Source of the DNA: Acidobacteriota bacterium
Lineage (GTDB): Bacteria > Acidobacteriota > Vicinamibacteria > Vicinamibacterales > JAFNAJ01
Direction of reading: 5' to 3'
Assembly (NCBI GenBank): GCA_023384575.1
Contig: JAHDVP010000021.1
Coordinates: forward strand, 27,152-91,151
Length of the DNA stretch: 64,000 nt
Below, one piece after another: positions 31,158 to 39,895 of this stretch (the stretch's first letter is position 1; every line of letters begins with the position of its first letter). The notes beneath the pieces are model-generated. The model saw only the letters and a list, made by a program, of their open reading frames with translations, was not told where the DNA came from and did not search any database. The position numbers and the translations under genes were made by a program.

Positions 31158-32147
31158 TCAGGCGAGGCTGCTCTGCGCCGTCGCGCGAGCCCACTGGTCG
31201 AGCGCTCGGAAGTCGGTCAGCGTCTCGATGTCCCCGCCTGCCGGGGCGCCCTCGCCGCCGGCCAGCACATGGACGCACCGCGGAAGCAGCGACCTGAGCC
31301 GCGTGAGGTGACGGCGCGTGGCGGCGCCTCGCGAGGCGACCGAGATGCTCACCGCCACGGCCCTGGCGTTCACGTCGAGGGCCAGCTGCGCGACCTGGTC
31401 GACCGGGGTCTCGGCACCGAGATAGAGGACCCGGCAGCCGGCTGCGGCAACGACCAGGGCGGCCATCTGCAAGCCCAGGGAGTGGCCCTCGCCCGGCAAG
31501 GTCGAGAAGACGACCAGCGGGCCGGGGGCGCGCTCCTCAAAGGGCAGGCGCAGCGTACGCAGCAGGTCGCCCACGCGCTCCGACGCGAAGTGCTCGTGGC
31601 GGATTTCGAGCCGTCCATCGCTCCACCGGTCGCCGATCGACCGGACGAGGGGGGCGATGCGCTGCTCGAGGAACTCGATGACCCCGAACCTGGCCCAGTC
31701 GGCGAGCAGGCCTCTCGTGAGGCCCTCCGCGTCGAAGGACGCGGTGGCGTCGATGAGCGCGGCGATGTCGGGGGGAGCGTCGGTCGAGGGCGCGAAGGGC
31801 CGTCGAAGCGTGACGGGCGTGACGTCGAGCAGGCGCGTCAGGTCTGCGTCCGAGGCCGACACCGTATCGCTTGCGCGGTGACCCCTGGCGAGGGCTTCCG
31901 CGATGCGACGCAGACGCGGCACGACGGCCGGGTGGTAACAGCGATGGCCTGACGGCTTGCGCTCGGGTTCGGGGAATCCGTAGCGGGCTTCCCAGGTGCG
32001 CAGCGTTTCGACGGGGATGCTGGTGGCGCGTGACAATGCGCCAATCGACAGGCGCCCACCTGAGCCGGCGAGCCGACCGGCCGGCTCGCCGGCCCGGGCT
32101 CGCGTTGCTCGAGACGCGACCGATCGGGTGCGAAGAGGTCGGCTCAC
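31158..32147 (-). CDS. MerR-family regulator with B12-binding photosensory domain (CarH/LitR-like)
   Basis: 329 residues. A MerR-type DNA-binding domain lies at about residues 34-85 (SIGALSRATSIPVETLRTWE, then RYGFPEPER with RCYHPAVVPRLRRI). A B12-binding helical bundle and Rossmann domain follow at about 125-320. The CarH signature W-x9-EH is exact: Trp175, Glu185, His186. The lower-axial-ligand histidine is at His222 in PGEGHSLG, 36 residues on (35 in Thermus CarH). CarH proteins repress DNA in the dark with adenosylcobalamin and fall apart on illumination. Targets probably include this operon and its TIGR01777 partner. The N-terminal 30 residues are arginine-rich extension; the start could be internal. 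Confidence 0.85.
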   Translation of the reverse strand: MSRPLRTRSVASRATRARAGEPAGRLAGSGGRLSIGALSRATSIPVETLRTWEARYGFPEPERKPSGHRCYHPAVVPRLRRIAEALARGHRASDTVSASDADLTRLLDVTPVTLRRPFAPSTDAPPDIAALIDATASFDAEGLTRGLLADWARFGVIEFLEQRIAPLVRSIGDRWSDGRLEIRHEHFASERVGDLLRTLRLPFEERAPGPLVVFSTLPGEGHSLGLQMAALVVAAAGCRVLYLGAETPVDQVAQLALDVNARAVAVSISVASRGAATRRHLTRLRSLLPRCVHVLAGGEGAPAGGDIETLTDFRALDQWARATAQSSLA

Positions 32148-32196
32148 GGCACGCAGTCGGACCGGGGCGCCAGCCGGCGCCCCGGTCGCATTTGCA

Positions 32197-32685
32197 CTAC
32201 ATCGGCGGCAGGATCACCGTGTCGATGACGTGAATGACGCCGTTTGAGGCCGCGATGTCCGTCGCGACGACCTTGGCGTTGTTCACCTTGACCCCGTCCT
32301 TGGTGTCGATCTTCACCTTGCTACCCTGGACGGTCGTCGCCTCGGTGAGCTTGACGACGTCGGCCGCCATGACCTTGCCGGCGACCACATGATAGGTCAA
32401 GACCTGGGTGAGCTTGGCCTTGTCGGCAATGAGGGCATCGAGATCGGCCTTCGGGATCTTCGCGAACGCCTCGTCGGTCGGCGCGAACACCGTGAACGGC
32501 CCCTTGCCCTTGAGTGTGTCGACGAGGCCGGCGGCGGTGAGGGCCGCGGCCAGCGTCTTGAAGTTCCCGGCCGAGACGGCGGTATCGACGATGTCCTTCT
32601 GTGCGCCGTATCCCTGAGCCGCGGCGGGAGCGGCCACGGCGGCCACCAGGGCCACGGCCGCGGCGAACGTGATGATCTTCTTCAT
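32197..32685 (-). CDS. Secreted fasciclin (FAS1) domain protein
   Basis: 162 residues: a signal peptide ([20 protein letters not shown] then AAAQG) followed by one complete FAS1 domain. The H1 and H2 boxes are clear: [17 protein letters not shown] and [14 protein letters not shown], with the YHVV motif between. Bacterial single-FAS1 proteins are periplasmic or cell-surface adhesion proteins, often co-regulated with stress or light; the exact role here is unknown. ATG 32685 is preceded by AGGAGAG and starts a canonical signal peptide, so the longer in-frame reading upstream is rejected. Confidence 0.93.
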   Translation of the reverse strand: MKKIITFAAAVALVAAVAAPAAAQGYGAQKDIVDTAVSAGNFKTLAAALTAAGLVDTLKGKGPFTVFAPTDEAFAKIPKADLDALIADKAKLTQVLTYHVVAGKVMAADVVKLTEATTVQGSKVKIDTKDGVKVNNAKVVATDIAASNGVIHVIDTVILPPM

Positions 32686-32912
32686 GAGCGCTTCTCTCCT
32701 GACGGCCGCTCGGCGGCCGCGCATTGACGAGTGCCGACCAATGTGGACTCCGGCAGGATTGCGGCGCGGGAGCCCATTGTGACCTGCAAGCGTGAACGGG
32801 CCCGGCGTTGGGCCCGCCACCCTCCATGCGCACTGAGACGCGCGTCGCCCCGTGGAGGTCCCCGCTGCTCCCGCCAGCCTCCGCGATGCCGGTATCATGC
32901 GGGCGGTCCACC

Positions 32913-33956
32913 ATGCGTGTCGCCGACTTCGACTACGAACTCCCCGCCGACCTGATTGCCCAGGCGCCCGCACCCGAGCGGGGCGCGTCGCGGCTGATGG
33001 TCGTCGACCGGCAGGCGGCGACCTTCCGCGCATCGGTCGTCTCGGCGCTTCCCGATCTGCTCCGGCCCGGCGACGTGCTCGTGGTCAACGACACGAAGGT
33101 GTTTCCCGCGCGCCTGCTCGGGCACCGCGTGCCGAGCGGCGGAGCGGTCGAGTGCCTGCTCCTCGGCCGGCTCGACGACGAACGATGGGACGCGCTCGTG
33201 CATCCGGGGCAGAAGCTCAAGCCCGGCGCCGAGGTGAGGTTCACGCGCGAGGGAGGCACGCTCGATGGCGAGATCGTGGGGCGCGCGTCGTTCGGGCGTC
33301 GGACCATCAGGCTGCGCGCGCCGGACGGCCGGGATGTCGACGAGGTGATCGACGCCATCGGCCACGTGCCGCTCCCGCCGTACATCAAGCGCCCCGACGA
33401 GCGTGCCGATCGCGATCGCTATCAGACCGTCTTCGCGCGCGCCCGAGGCTCGGTGGCGGCGCCGACCGCGGGGTTGCACTTCACCGAGGCCATCCTCGAC
33501 GCGCTCGAACGGCGTGGAGTCGAACGTGTCGCCGTCACCCTCCACGTGGGCTACGGTACCTTCGAACCCGTGCGCGTCGACGAGGTCGAGGCGCACCGCG
33601 TTGGCGAAGAGCGGTTCACCATCCCGGAACCTGTCGCGGCGCGCATCAACGCGGCCCTCGACGAGGGGCGCCGCGTCATCGCCGTCGGCACGACGACGAC
33701 GCGAGCCCTCGAGAGCGCCGCGAGTGCAGGGGGGCGCGTCGACCCCGGTAGCGGCACGACCGAGCTCTTCATCTACCCCGGGTTCCGTTTCCAGGTCGTC
33801 TCGGGGCTCTGGACGAATTTCCACGTGCCGAAGTCGTCGCTGCTCATGCTCGTGTGCGCCTTCGGCGGCCGCGACCTGGTGCTTGCGGCCTACCGGAAGG
33901 CCGTCGACGAACGCTTCCGCTTCTACAGTTACGGCGACGCGATGGTGCTACTGTGA
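32913..33956 (+). CDS. queA: S-adenosylmethionine:tRNA ribosyltransferase-isomerase QueA
   Basis: 347 residues, full length. QueA transfers and isomerises the ribosyl group of S-adenosylmethionine onto 7-aminomethyl-7-deazaguanine in tRNA, giving epoxyqueuosine. Family blocks are complete: [18 protein letters not shown] at the start, [52 protein letters not shown] and [15 protein letters not shown], ending with [13 protein letters not shown] 32913 gives the standard N-terminus. It is divergent from the fasciclin gene and lies 15 bases before the next gene. Confidence 0.97.
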   Translation: MRVADFDYELPADLIAQAPAPERGASRLMVVDRQAATFRASVVSALPDLLRPGDVLVVNDTKVFPARLLGHRVPSGGAVECLLLGRLDDERWDALVHPGQKLKPGAEVRFTREGGTLDGEIVGRASFGRRTIRLRAPDGRDVDEVIDAIGHVPLPPYIKRPDERADRDRYQTVFARARGSVAAPTAGLHFTEAILDALERRGVERVAVTLHVGYGTFEPVRVDEVEAHRVGEERFTIPEPVAARINAALDEGRRVIAVGTTTTRALESAASAGGRVDPGSGTTELFIYPGFRFQVVSGLWTNFHVPKSSLLMLVCAFGGRDLVLAAYRKAVDERFRFYSYGDAMVLL

Positions 33957-33971
33957 GGGCCGGAGTCCACG

Positions 33972-34937
33972 ATGAGTGAGTACCGCGAGTTCGACCTGAC
34001 GGGCATCGAGACCTACCCTCTCACGTCGCGCCCGAGCAAGGTGCGCGTCGCCGACTTCGCCACGCCCTTCGTGGCGGGCAGCGGGATCCCCGGCTGGCTG
34101 GCGTCGCTGCCGCGCATCCTCGCCGGCGCCGACTTCGTGGCGGCGGTCGAGGCCATCCGTGCCGCCAGACAGCGCGCGGCCCCAATCGTCTGGGGCATCG
34201 GGGGCCATGTCGTGAAGACAGGCCTCGGGCCCGTGCTGACCGACCTGATGGCGCGGGGGTTCGTCTCTGCGGTGGCGACCAACGGCGCCGGCGTCATCCA
34301 CGACTTCGAGATCGCCATCGGCGGCCAGACGTCCGAGGACGTCGATGCCGCGCTCGGGCCAGGCCAGTTCGGCATGGCGAAGGAAACGGGCGAGGAGTTG
34401 AACGCCGCCGTGATCGCGGGCGTCGGGCGTGGCGAGGGGTTCGGCCAGGCGGTGGGTCGGTGGCTGCTCGACCGACGCCCTCCGTACGCCTCGAGCAGTG
34501 TGATGGCCGAAGCCTCCCGTCTCGGCATCCCCGTAACTGTGCACGTTGCCGTGGGCACCGACATCATCCACATGCATCCCATGGCATCGGGGGCCGCCAT
34601 CGGGGAGGCCAGCCTGCGCGACTTCCGTTGTTTCACGTCGATCGTCGCGGGCCTCGCCGGCGGGGTCTATCTCAACTGCGGGTCGGCGGTCGTGCTGCCC
34701 GAGGTCTTCCTCAAGGCCGTGGCCCTCGTGCGGAACCGGGGGATCTCGCTCGAGGGCCTGACGACGGTCTCGCTCGACTTCATCCGCCACTATCGTCCCC
34801 AGGTCAACGTGGTCCAGCGTCCGACGCAAGGGATCGGACGCGGAATCACCCTCGTGGGGCCTCACGAACTGCTCATCCCCCTGATCGCCGCGGCGCTCGT
34901 CGAAGGCCAGGAGGGCGGGGGTGAGACGCAGACCTAA
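33972..34937 (+). CDS. Conserved protein, distantly deoxyhypusine-synthase-like
   Basis: 321 residues, soluble. The block RGFVSAVATNGAGVIHDFEI with the following GGQTSEDVDAAL and GMAKETGEELN recalls the NAD-binding core of the deoxyhypusine synthase superfamily (TTAGGIEEDF type). The lysine that carries the butylimine intermediate in true deoxyhypusine synthase is not evident near the C-terminus, and bacteria lack eIF5A. It may act on another polyamine-like substrate or be an NAD-binding protein of other function. It follows queA by 15 bases and is probably co-transcribed. Its TAA stop touches the left end of an inverted-repeat element. Confidence 0.7.
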   Translation: MSEYREFDLTGIETYPLTSRPSKVRVADFATPFVAGSGIPGWLASLPRILAGADFVAAVEAIRAARQRAAPIVWGIGGHVVKTGLGPVLTDLMARGFVSAVATNGAGVIHDFEIAIGGQTSEDVDAALGPGQFGMAKETGEELNAAVIAGVGRGEGFGQAVGRWLLDRRPPYASSSVMAEASRLGIPVTVHVAVGTDIIHMHPMASGAAIGEASLRDFRCFTSIVAGLAGGVYLNCGSAVVLPEVFLKAVALVRNRGISLEGLTTVSLDFIRHYRPQVNVVQRPTQGIGRGITLVGPHELLIPLIAAALVEGQEGGGETQT

Positions 34938-34939
34938 CC

Positions 34940-35146
34940 GGATCTCACTTGTGTTGAGGATGCCGGGCCCTGTGGAGACGACCGACACGCCACGCCTGAC
35001 CGCCCGAGAAGGCTCAGGGGACCAGCGCGGTTGAGCGCTGGCGACAGGGCCCCGGCGCGACCCGCGCGGCCAGCGGCCCGCGGCGCCCTCGCAGGGCGGT
35101 CCGGTCGTCGGAACCGGGCGTGGCAGCATCAACACAAGTGAGATCC
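34940..35146. repeat. 207-bp element with 18-bp perfect terminal inverted repeats (MITE-like)
   Basis: The left end 34940-34957 (GGATCTCACTTGTGTTGA) is the exact reverse complement of the right end 35129-35146, and partial pairing continues inward. The interior is also highly foldable: the 34963-34972 segment CCGGGCCCTG pairs with CAGGGCCCCGG near 35046-35056, and CCAGCGC/GCGCTGG form a small hairpin in between. It holds no credible ORF. It starts three bases after a stop codon. It could be a non-autonomous transposable element or a large structured RNA/terminator. Confidence 0.65.
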
Positions 35147-35332
35147 ACTCTAGACCAGCGAAACGGCACCGCACGCCGACGTCGTCATCGCGAACGCCGG
35201 CCTTCGACCAACGTGACCAGCGCCGGCACGCGCGCCCTCGAGCCCTGCGGCGTGCCCGCGATCTGGACCTGCCGGCCCTGCCGGCCCGAACGCCCGCTTG
35301 GCGGTATGATGTCGGGCAGGAGGACTCCCCGC
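35147..35332 (+). promoter_or_regulatory. Leader region of the peroxiredoxin gene
   Basis: Intergenic sequence between the inverted-repeat element and the peroxiredoxin start. The CAGGAGGA ribosome binding site at 35317-35324 fixes the ATG at 35333. A TATGAT at about 35305-35310 resembles a -10 box but is too close to the coding start and lacks a clear -35. The in-frame open sequence upstream of the ATG is arginine-rich and not family-like. Confidence 0.35.
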
Positions 35333-35857
35333 ATGCGCAAGTGGTGGATGCTGGCCACGCTCGTGGCCGTGGTGGGTGGAATGCCAATCGAGGCCAGTGG
35401 ACCGAACGTGGGCGACCTCGCGCCCGACTTCACGCTGCAGGCGTCGGACGGCAAGACGTACAAGCTGTCCGACTTTCGCGGCAAGCAGGCCGTGGTCGTG
35501 GCGTGGTTCCCGAGGGCCTTCACGCAGGGGTGCACGATCGAGTGCAAGTCGCTCGCGGAGAACGGCCACTTGATCCGCAAGTACGACGTGACCTACTTCA
35601 TGGCGAGCGTCGATCCCATCGAGGACAACACGAGGTTCGCCGCCGAGCAGAACGCCGACTTCCCGTTGCTCAGCGACCCGACGAAGGAAGTCGCTGCGGC
35701 GTACGGCGTGCTGAGTGAACGCGGGTTCGCCAGCCGCTGGACGTTCTACATCGACAAGGCCGGGCGCATCGCTGCCATCGACAAGGCCGTCAAGCCGGCG
35801 ACCTCCGCCGAGGACATGGCGGCGAAGCTCGGCGAACTCGGCGTCGCGACGCGCTGA
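35333..35857 (+). CDS. Secreted peroxiredoxin (AhpC/TSA, Bcp/PrxQ-like)
   Basis: 174 residues. A signal peptide ([18 protein letters not shown]) is followed by a thioredoxin-fold peroxiredoxin: [20 protein letters not shown], then the TxxC motif TQGC with peroxidatic Cys67 and a second cysteine at 71 in TIECK. In PrxQ/Bcp enzymes the resolving cysteine is five residues after the first; here it is four, so disulfide chemistry may differ, or a partner thioredoxin may act. Expected to reduce peroxides in the periplasm. It stands alone, with a strong ribosome binding site, downstream of the repeat element. Confidence 0.9.
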   Translation: MRKWWMLATLVAVVGGMPIEASGPNVGDLAPDFTLQASDGKTYKLSDFRGKQAVVVAWFPRAFTQGCTIECKSLAENGHLIRKYDVTYFMASVDPIEDNTRFAAEQNADFPLLSDPTKEVAAAYGVLSERGFASRWTFYIDKAGRIAAIDKAVKPATSAEDMAAKLGELGVATR

Positions 35858-35926
35858 CGCGCGACGCTTCCGCTCGCTGCCGTCGCCGACGCGAGAGCGC
35901 CAGGCTCGCGGCGCTCCCGCGCCGAC

Positions 35927-36493
35927 CTACTTTCGCCCTCCGCCGAGAAAGCGGCCGGCCATGCCGAGCACGTCGTCGACAATCGACCCGTCGCGATTCT
36001 GGTCGAGCAACGGCGTGAGCATGTCGAGGATGCCGCCTCCAGACGGCGGCGCGGCGTCCGCCCGCGACGGCGCCCCGCCGCTGGACTGCTTGGCGAGCGT
36101 GCCCATCAGCACCGACGCCGCGAGGGGCAGCATCTTCTTCAGCACGTCTTCACCGACACCGGTCTGTGCCGAGGCGCGGCTGGCGACCCGTCGGCTCACG
36201 TCCTTGCTCCCGAGGACGTGACCGAGGATGGCGTTGCCGTCCATCACCGTCTCGGCGCGGCCGAGCTGAGACGGGTCTTCGACGTACCGGGTGTGCCGCC
36301 CCGAACCCAGGGCCGAGAGCAGGGCACTGAGGCCGTCCGGGCTCGAGGCGTTGCGCTGCAGGCCGGCCGAGAGGGCAGGGACGATGGCCGAGAGCGCAGA
36401 GGCCGTCTGCTGGTCGTCGAGGCCGAGCTGCTGGCCCAGCTGATGCGCCAGCCCGCCGCCCTGCGCGTTGAGAATGGCTTCGAGCACGTTCAT
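35927..36493 (-). CDS. DUF937 (YidB-like) family protein
   Basis: 188 residues of the DUF937 family, whose function is unknown. The N-terminal segment MNVLEAILNAQGGGLAHQLG and LGLDDQQTASALSAIVPALSAGLQRN are typical, as is DGNAILGHVLGSKDVSRRVA followed by VLKKMLPLAASVLMGTLAKQ. The C-terminus is a glycine/aspartate-rich segment (DRNQ-type DQNRDGSIVDDVLG) reminiscent of a single calcium-loop repeat. ATG 36493 is chosen because CAGGAGAG precedes it; the frame is open further upstream without family similarity. Confidence 0.85.
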   Translation of the reverse strand: MNVLEAILNAQGGGLAHQLGQQLGLDDQQTASALSAIVPALSAGLQRNASSPDGLSALLSALGSGRHTRYVEDPSQLGRAETVMDGNAILGHVLGSKDVSRRVASRASAQTGVGEDVLKKMLPLAASVLMGTLAKQSSGGAPSRADAAPPSGGGILDMLTPLLDQNRDGSIVDDVLGMAGRFLGGGRK

Positions 36494-36590
36494 GGTTCGC
36501 TCTCCTGTTCTCTGAAGGGAATCGTTCCCCGGGTCTACCGAGCACGGCCGAGTCGTGACGAGGCCCTCCCGCGGCAGGTCCGGCCGGCGC

Positions 36591-36965
36591 TCATTGCCCT
36601 CGCCACGCCGCAACTGCCAGGCATGTCCACCCCGCGATGAACGCGAAGCCGCCAATCGGCGTAATCGCGCCCAGGGCGCGGATGCCCGTGAGCGTCAGGG
36701 CATAAAGACTCCCCGAAAACACGACCACGCCCGCGACGAAGAGCCAGCCCGCCGTCGTGACGAGCGACGATCCGGGCCACCGCGCCGCGAGCCACGCGAC
36801 GGCGAGCAGGGCGAGCGCGTGGTACATGTGGTACCGCACCCCGATTTCGAACGTCACGAGGCGTTCGGGCGGGACGCGATGCTGAAGCCCGTGGGCGCCG
36901 AAGGCTCCCAGGGCGACTCCGACGCCGCCGAGCACGCAGGCGATCACGAGAAGCGAACGGTCCAT
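36591..36965 (-). CDS. DUF423 family small membrane protein
   Basis: 124 residues with four transmembrane helices, matching the DUF423/YwdK (TMEM256-like) family. Typical features are [21 protein letters not shown] after the first helix, [27 protein letters not shown] and [13 protein letters not shown]. The family is inner-membrane and of unknown function. It is a single gene, convergent with nothing nearby and divergent from the dehydrogenase genes to its right. Confidence 0.93.
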   Translation of the reverse strand: MDRSLLVIACVLGGVGVALGAFGAHGLQHRVPPERLVTFEIGVRYHMYHALALLAVAWLAARWPGSSLVTTAGWLFVAGVVVFSGSLYALTLTGIRALGAITPIGGFAFIAGWTCLAVAAWRGQ

Positions 36966-37144
36966 TCGCGGGTCCCTCCGGTGTCGTCGACCCTGGCCGC
37001 GGGCGGGCTCCTGCGAGTATATGCTGCGGCGTGCGGTTCGTTGCCGAACGGCGTATGCTTGTCGCCGCGAGAACGACCCGGAGCCTGGGGCCGGGGCGCG
37101 TGCCGGGTGGCGGCACCATCGGCGCGGGTGGAGGGAGGCGAAAC

Positions 37145-37600
37145 ATGCTCACGCTGACGGTCAACGGCCGGGAGCGACGTTTCGACGGTGACCCGTCGAT
37201 GCCGCTCCTCTGGTACTTGCGCGACGTCCTCGGTCTCACCGGAACCAAGTACGGGTGCGGCGTCGCCGTGTGCGGCGCCTGCACGGTGCACGTCGACGGC
37301 GAAGCGGCTCGGGCCTGCATGACGGCGATGGCCGACGTCGCCGGGCGGGCCGTGGTGACCATCGAGGGGCTGAGCGCCGAGGGCACGCATCCGGTGCAGG
37401 TGGCCTGGCGCGAGGTGAACGCGCCGCAGTGCGGCTACTGCCAGTCCGGCCAGATCATGCAGGCGGCGGCCCTGCTTGCCTCGACGCCGCGGCCGACCGA
37501 CGCGCAGGTGGATGACGCGATGTCGGGGGTGCTGTGCCGCTGCGGCACCTATCAGCGCATTCGCGCGGCGATCGCGCTCGCGGCCGGAGGAGCGCGATGA
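37145..37600 (+). CDS. (2Fe-2S) subunit of an IorAB-type molybdopterin dehydrogenase
   Basis: 151 residues with two [2Fe-2S] clusters: a plant-ferredoxin type set in [16 protein letters not shown] with a downstream Cys in ARACM, and a second set in CGYCQSGQ and CRCGTY. This is the small subunit (IorA/CoxS-like) passing electrons from the molybdenum-cofactor subunit encoded next. Its TGA overlaps the next ATG (ATGA), so the subunits are co-translated. No FAD subunit gene is nearby, as in isoquinoline 1-oxidoreductase and related periplasmic aldehyde dehydrogenases. Confidence 0.93.
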   Translation: MLTLTVNGRERRFDGDPSMPLLWYLRDVLGLTGTKYGCGVAVCGACTVHVDGEAARACMTAMADVAGRAVVTIEGLSAEGTHPVQVAWREVNAPQCGYCQSGQIMQAAALLASTPRPTDAQVDDAMSGVLCRCGTYQRIRAAIALAAGGAR

Positions 37601-39867
37601 ACGTCACCCTCGCGTCCGTGAGCCGTCGCGACTTTCTGGCAGGTCTCGGTGCCGCGGGCGCCGTGACCTTCGCCGCGCGTCTGCTGCCCGGCACCTCGCT
37701 GTTCGAGGCCGGACTGCACGCGCAGGGCCACCTCCCGAGCCCGGACCCCTTCGTCTGGGTCAGCATCGAGCCGTCTGGTGCCGTGACCATCGTGACGCAC
37801 CGGTCGGAGATGGGACAGGGCACGCGCACGACGCTGCCCCTGGCGCTGGCCGACGAGATGGAAGCCGACTGGGCGCGCGTCTCACTTCAACAGGCGCCAG
37901 GCGACGAAGCGCGCTACGGTTCGCAGAACACCGACGGGTCGCGCAGCATCCGTCACTTCCTCCAGCCGATGCGCGAAACCGGCGCCCTGGTCCGCCGGCT
38001 CCTCGAACTGGCCGCAGCCGGGACGTGGGGCGTGCCCGTCGGCGAGGTGACAGCGCGGCAGCACGTCGTCGTGCACGCGGCTTCGGGCCGCACTCTGGGC
38101 TACGGTGAGCTCGTCGAGGCCGTGAGGCGATTGCCGCTGCCGCCTGCTGAAGACGTCAAGCTCAAGTCGCCAGAGGCACTGCGCTACCTGATGAAGGATG
38201 CGCCTCCACCCATCGTCGACCTGTTCGACATGACCACGGGCCGGGCGAAGTACGGGTACGACGTGCAAATGGACGGGATGCGGGTGGCGGTGATCGCGCG
38301 GCCCCCGGTCTACGGCGGCAAGGCCGCGAGCTTCGATCCCAGGCCGGCGCTCGACGTGCCCGGAGTGGAACGGGTCTTCGAGTTGCCTGGAACGCCGGTG
38401 CCCTCCGGCATGCTGCCGCTCGGCGGCATCGTGGTCGTGGCGCGCGACACGTGGTCGGCTATTCGCGGTCGCGACGCGCTGCAGGTGAAGTGGGACGATG
38501 GCGCCAACCGGACGTACGACTCCGAGGCGTATCGCGAGCGGCTGGTCCGTGTCGCGCGGACCCCGGGGCGGGTCGTGCGAAACGAGGGCGACGCCGGGGC
38601 CGCCCTGGCCTCGGCGGCTCGCCGGATCGAGGCCGATTACTACGTGCCGCACCTCGCGCACGCGCCGATGGAGCCGCCGGCCGCGACGGCGGTCGTTCGC
38701 GACGGGCGCTGCGAGATCTGGGCGGCGACGCAGCACCCGCAGGCGGCGCGCGACGTGGTGGCCAGGGCGCTCGGCCTCGACGCGGCGAACGTCACCGTGA
38801 ACGTCACGCTGCTTGGCGGCGGCTTCGGGCGCAAATCGAAGCCCGACTACGTCGCCGAGGCGGCGCTCGTCGCACGAGAGGCCGGCTACCCGGTGAAGCT
38901 GGTGTGGACGCGCGAGGACGAGATCCGCCACGGGTACTACCACACCGTCGCCGCCCAGCATCTCGAGGCGGGGTTGGACGCGAGCGGGCGAGTCGTCGCC
39001 TGGCTCCATCGCAGCGCGTTCCCCCCCATCGGCGCGACCTTCAGCGCTGAGGCCAAGGGGCCGAGCGACGACGAGCTCGCCCTCGGCTGCGTCGACGTCC
39101 CGTTCGACGTGCCGAACCTCCGCTGCGAGGCGGGCGACGTCGACGCCCACGTGCGCATCGGCTGGTTCCGCTCGGTCATCAACATTCCGCAGGCGTTCGC
39201 CGTGTCGTCGTTCGCTGACGAGCTGGCGCACGCCGCGGGGCGCGACCCGCGGGACTTCCTGCTCGGGCTGATCGGCCCTCCCCGGCACATCGACCTCGCG
39301 AAGGGCGGCGTGAAGAGCTGGAACTACGGCGAGTCGCCTGCGGTCTACCCGCTCGATACGGGGCGCCTCCGGCGGGTGGTCGAGCTCGCGACGGAACGCG
39401 GGGCCTGGGGCGCGCCGCTGCCCGCGCGACACGGGCGGGGCCTGGCCGTGCACCGCAGCTTCCTGGCCGACGTCGCGGTGGTGATGGAGGTCGCCGTGGA
39501 CGAGCGAGGGCGCGTCAGGATTCCGCGGGTCGACGTGGCCGTCGACTGCGGGTTCCCCGCCAACCCCGAACGCATTCGATCGCAGATGGAAGGGGCGGTC
39601 GTCATGGCCGTCGCGGCGGCGATGACCGGCGAGATCACGTTCCGCGAGGGTCGCGCGGTGCAGAGCAACTTCTTCGACTACGAGATTCTCCGGTTCGAGG
39701 AGGCGCCGCGCGAGGTGCGCACGCACATCGTTCCGACGACCGCGCCCCCGGGCGGCGTCGGCGAGCCGGGGTTTCCGCCCGTGGCACCGGCGCTCTGCAA
39801 CGCCATCTTCGCCGCGGTCGGCAAGCGCATCAGGCAGCTGCCGATCCGCGACCAGCTGCGAACCTGA
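37597..39867 (+). CDS. Molybdopterin-binding subunit of IorB-type dehydrogenase, Tat-exported
   Basis: 756 residues, xanthine-oxidase-fold large subunit. The N-terminus carries a twin-arginine signal ([15 protein letters not shown]), so the complex probably acts in the periplasm and passes electrons to a cytochrome. The family's cofactor contacts are seen: [37 protein letters not shown] near residue 70, and the C-terminal [21 protein letters not shown] with the catalytic Glu. The substrate (aldehyde or N-heterocycle) cannot be told. The partner subunit lies immediately upstream with a four-base overlap. Confidence 0.93.
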   Translation: MNVTLASVSRRDFLAGLGAAGAVTFAARLLPGTSLFEAGLHAQGHLPSPDPFVWVSIEPSGAVTIVTHRSEMGQGTRTTLPLALADEMEADWARVSLQQAPGDEARYGSQNTDGSRSIRHFLQPMRETGALVRRLLELAAAGTWGVPVGEVTARQHVVVHAASGRTLGYGELVEAVRRLPLPPAEDVKLKSPEALRYLMKDAPPPIVDLFDMTTGRAKYGYDVQMDGMRVAVIARPPVYGGKAASFDPRPALDVPGVERVFELPGTPVPSGMLPLGGIVVVARDTWSAIRGRDALQVKWDDGANRTYDSEAYRERLVRVARTPGRVVRNEGDAGAALASAARRIEADYYVPHLAHAPMEPPAATAVVRDGRCEIWAATQHPQAARDVVARALGLDAANVTVNVTLLGGGFGRKSKPDYVAEAALVAREAGYPVKLVWTREDEIRHGYYHTVAAQHLEAGLDASGRVVAWLHRSAFPPIGATFSAEAKGPSDDELALGCVDVPFDVPNLRCEAGDVDAHVRIGWFRSVINIPQAFAVSSFADELAHAAGRDPRDFLLGLIGPPRHIDLAKGGVKSWNYGESPAVYPLDTGRLRRVVELATERGAWGAPLPARHGRGLAVHRSFLADVAVVMEVAVDERGRVRIPRVDVAVDCGFPANPERIRSQMEGAVVMAVAAAMTGEITFREGRAVQSNFFDYEILRFEEAPREVRTHIVPTTAPPGGVGEPGFPPVAPALCNAIFAAVGKRIRQLPIRDQLRT

Positions 39868-39895
39868 TGGTGAAGGCGACGTTCGGTGGCGGCGA

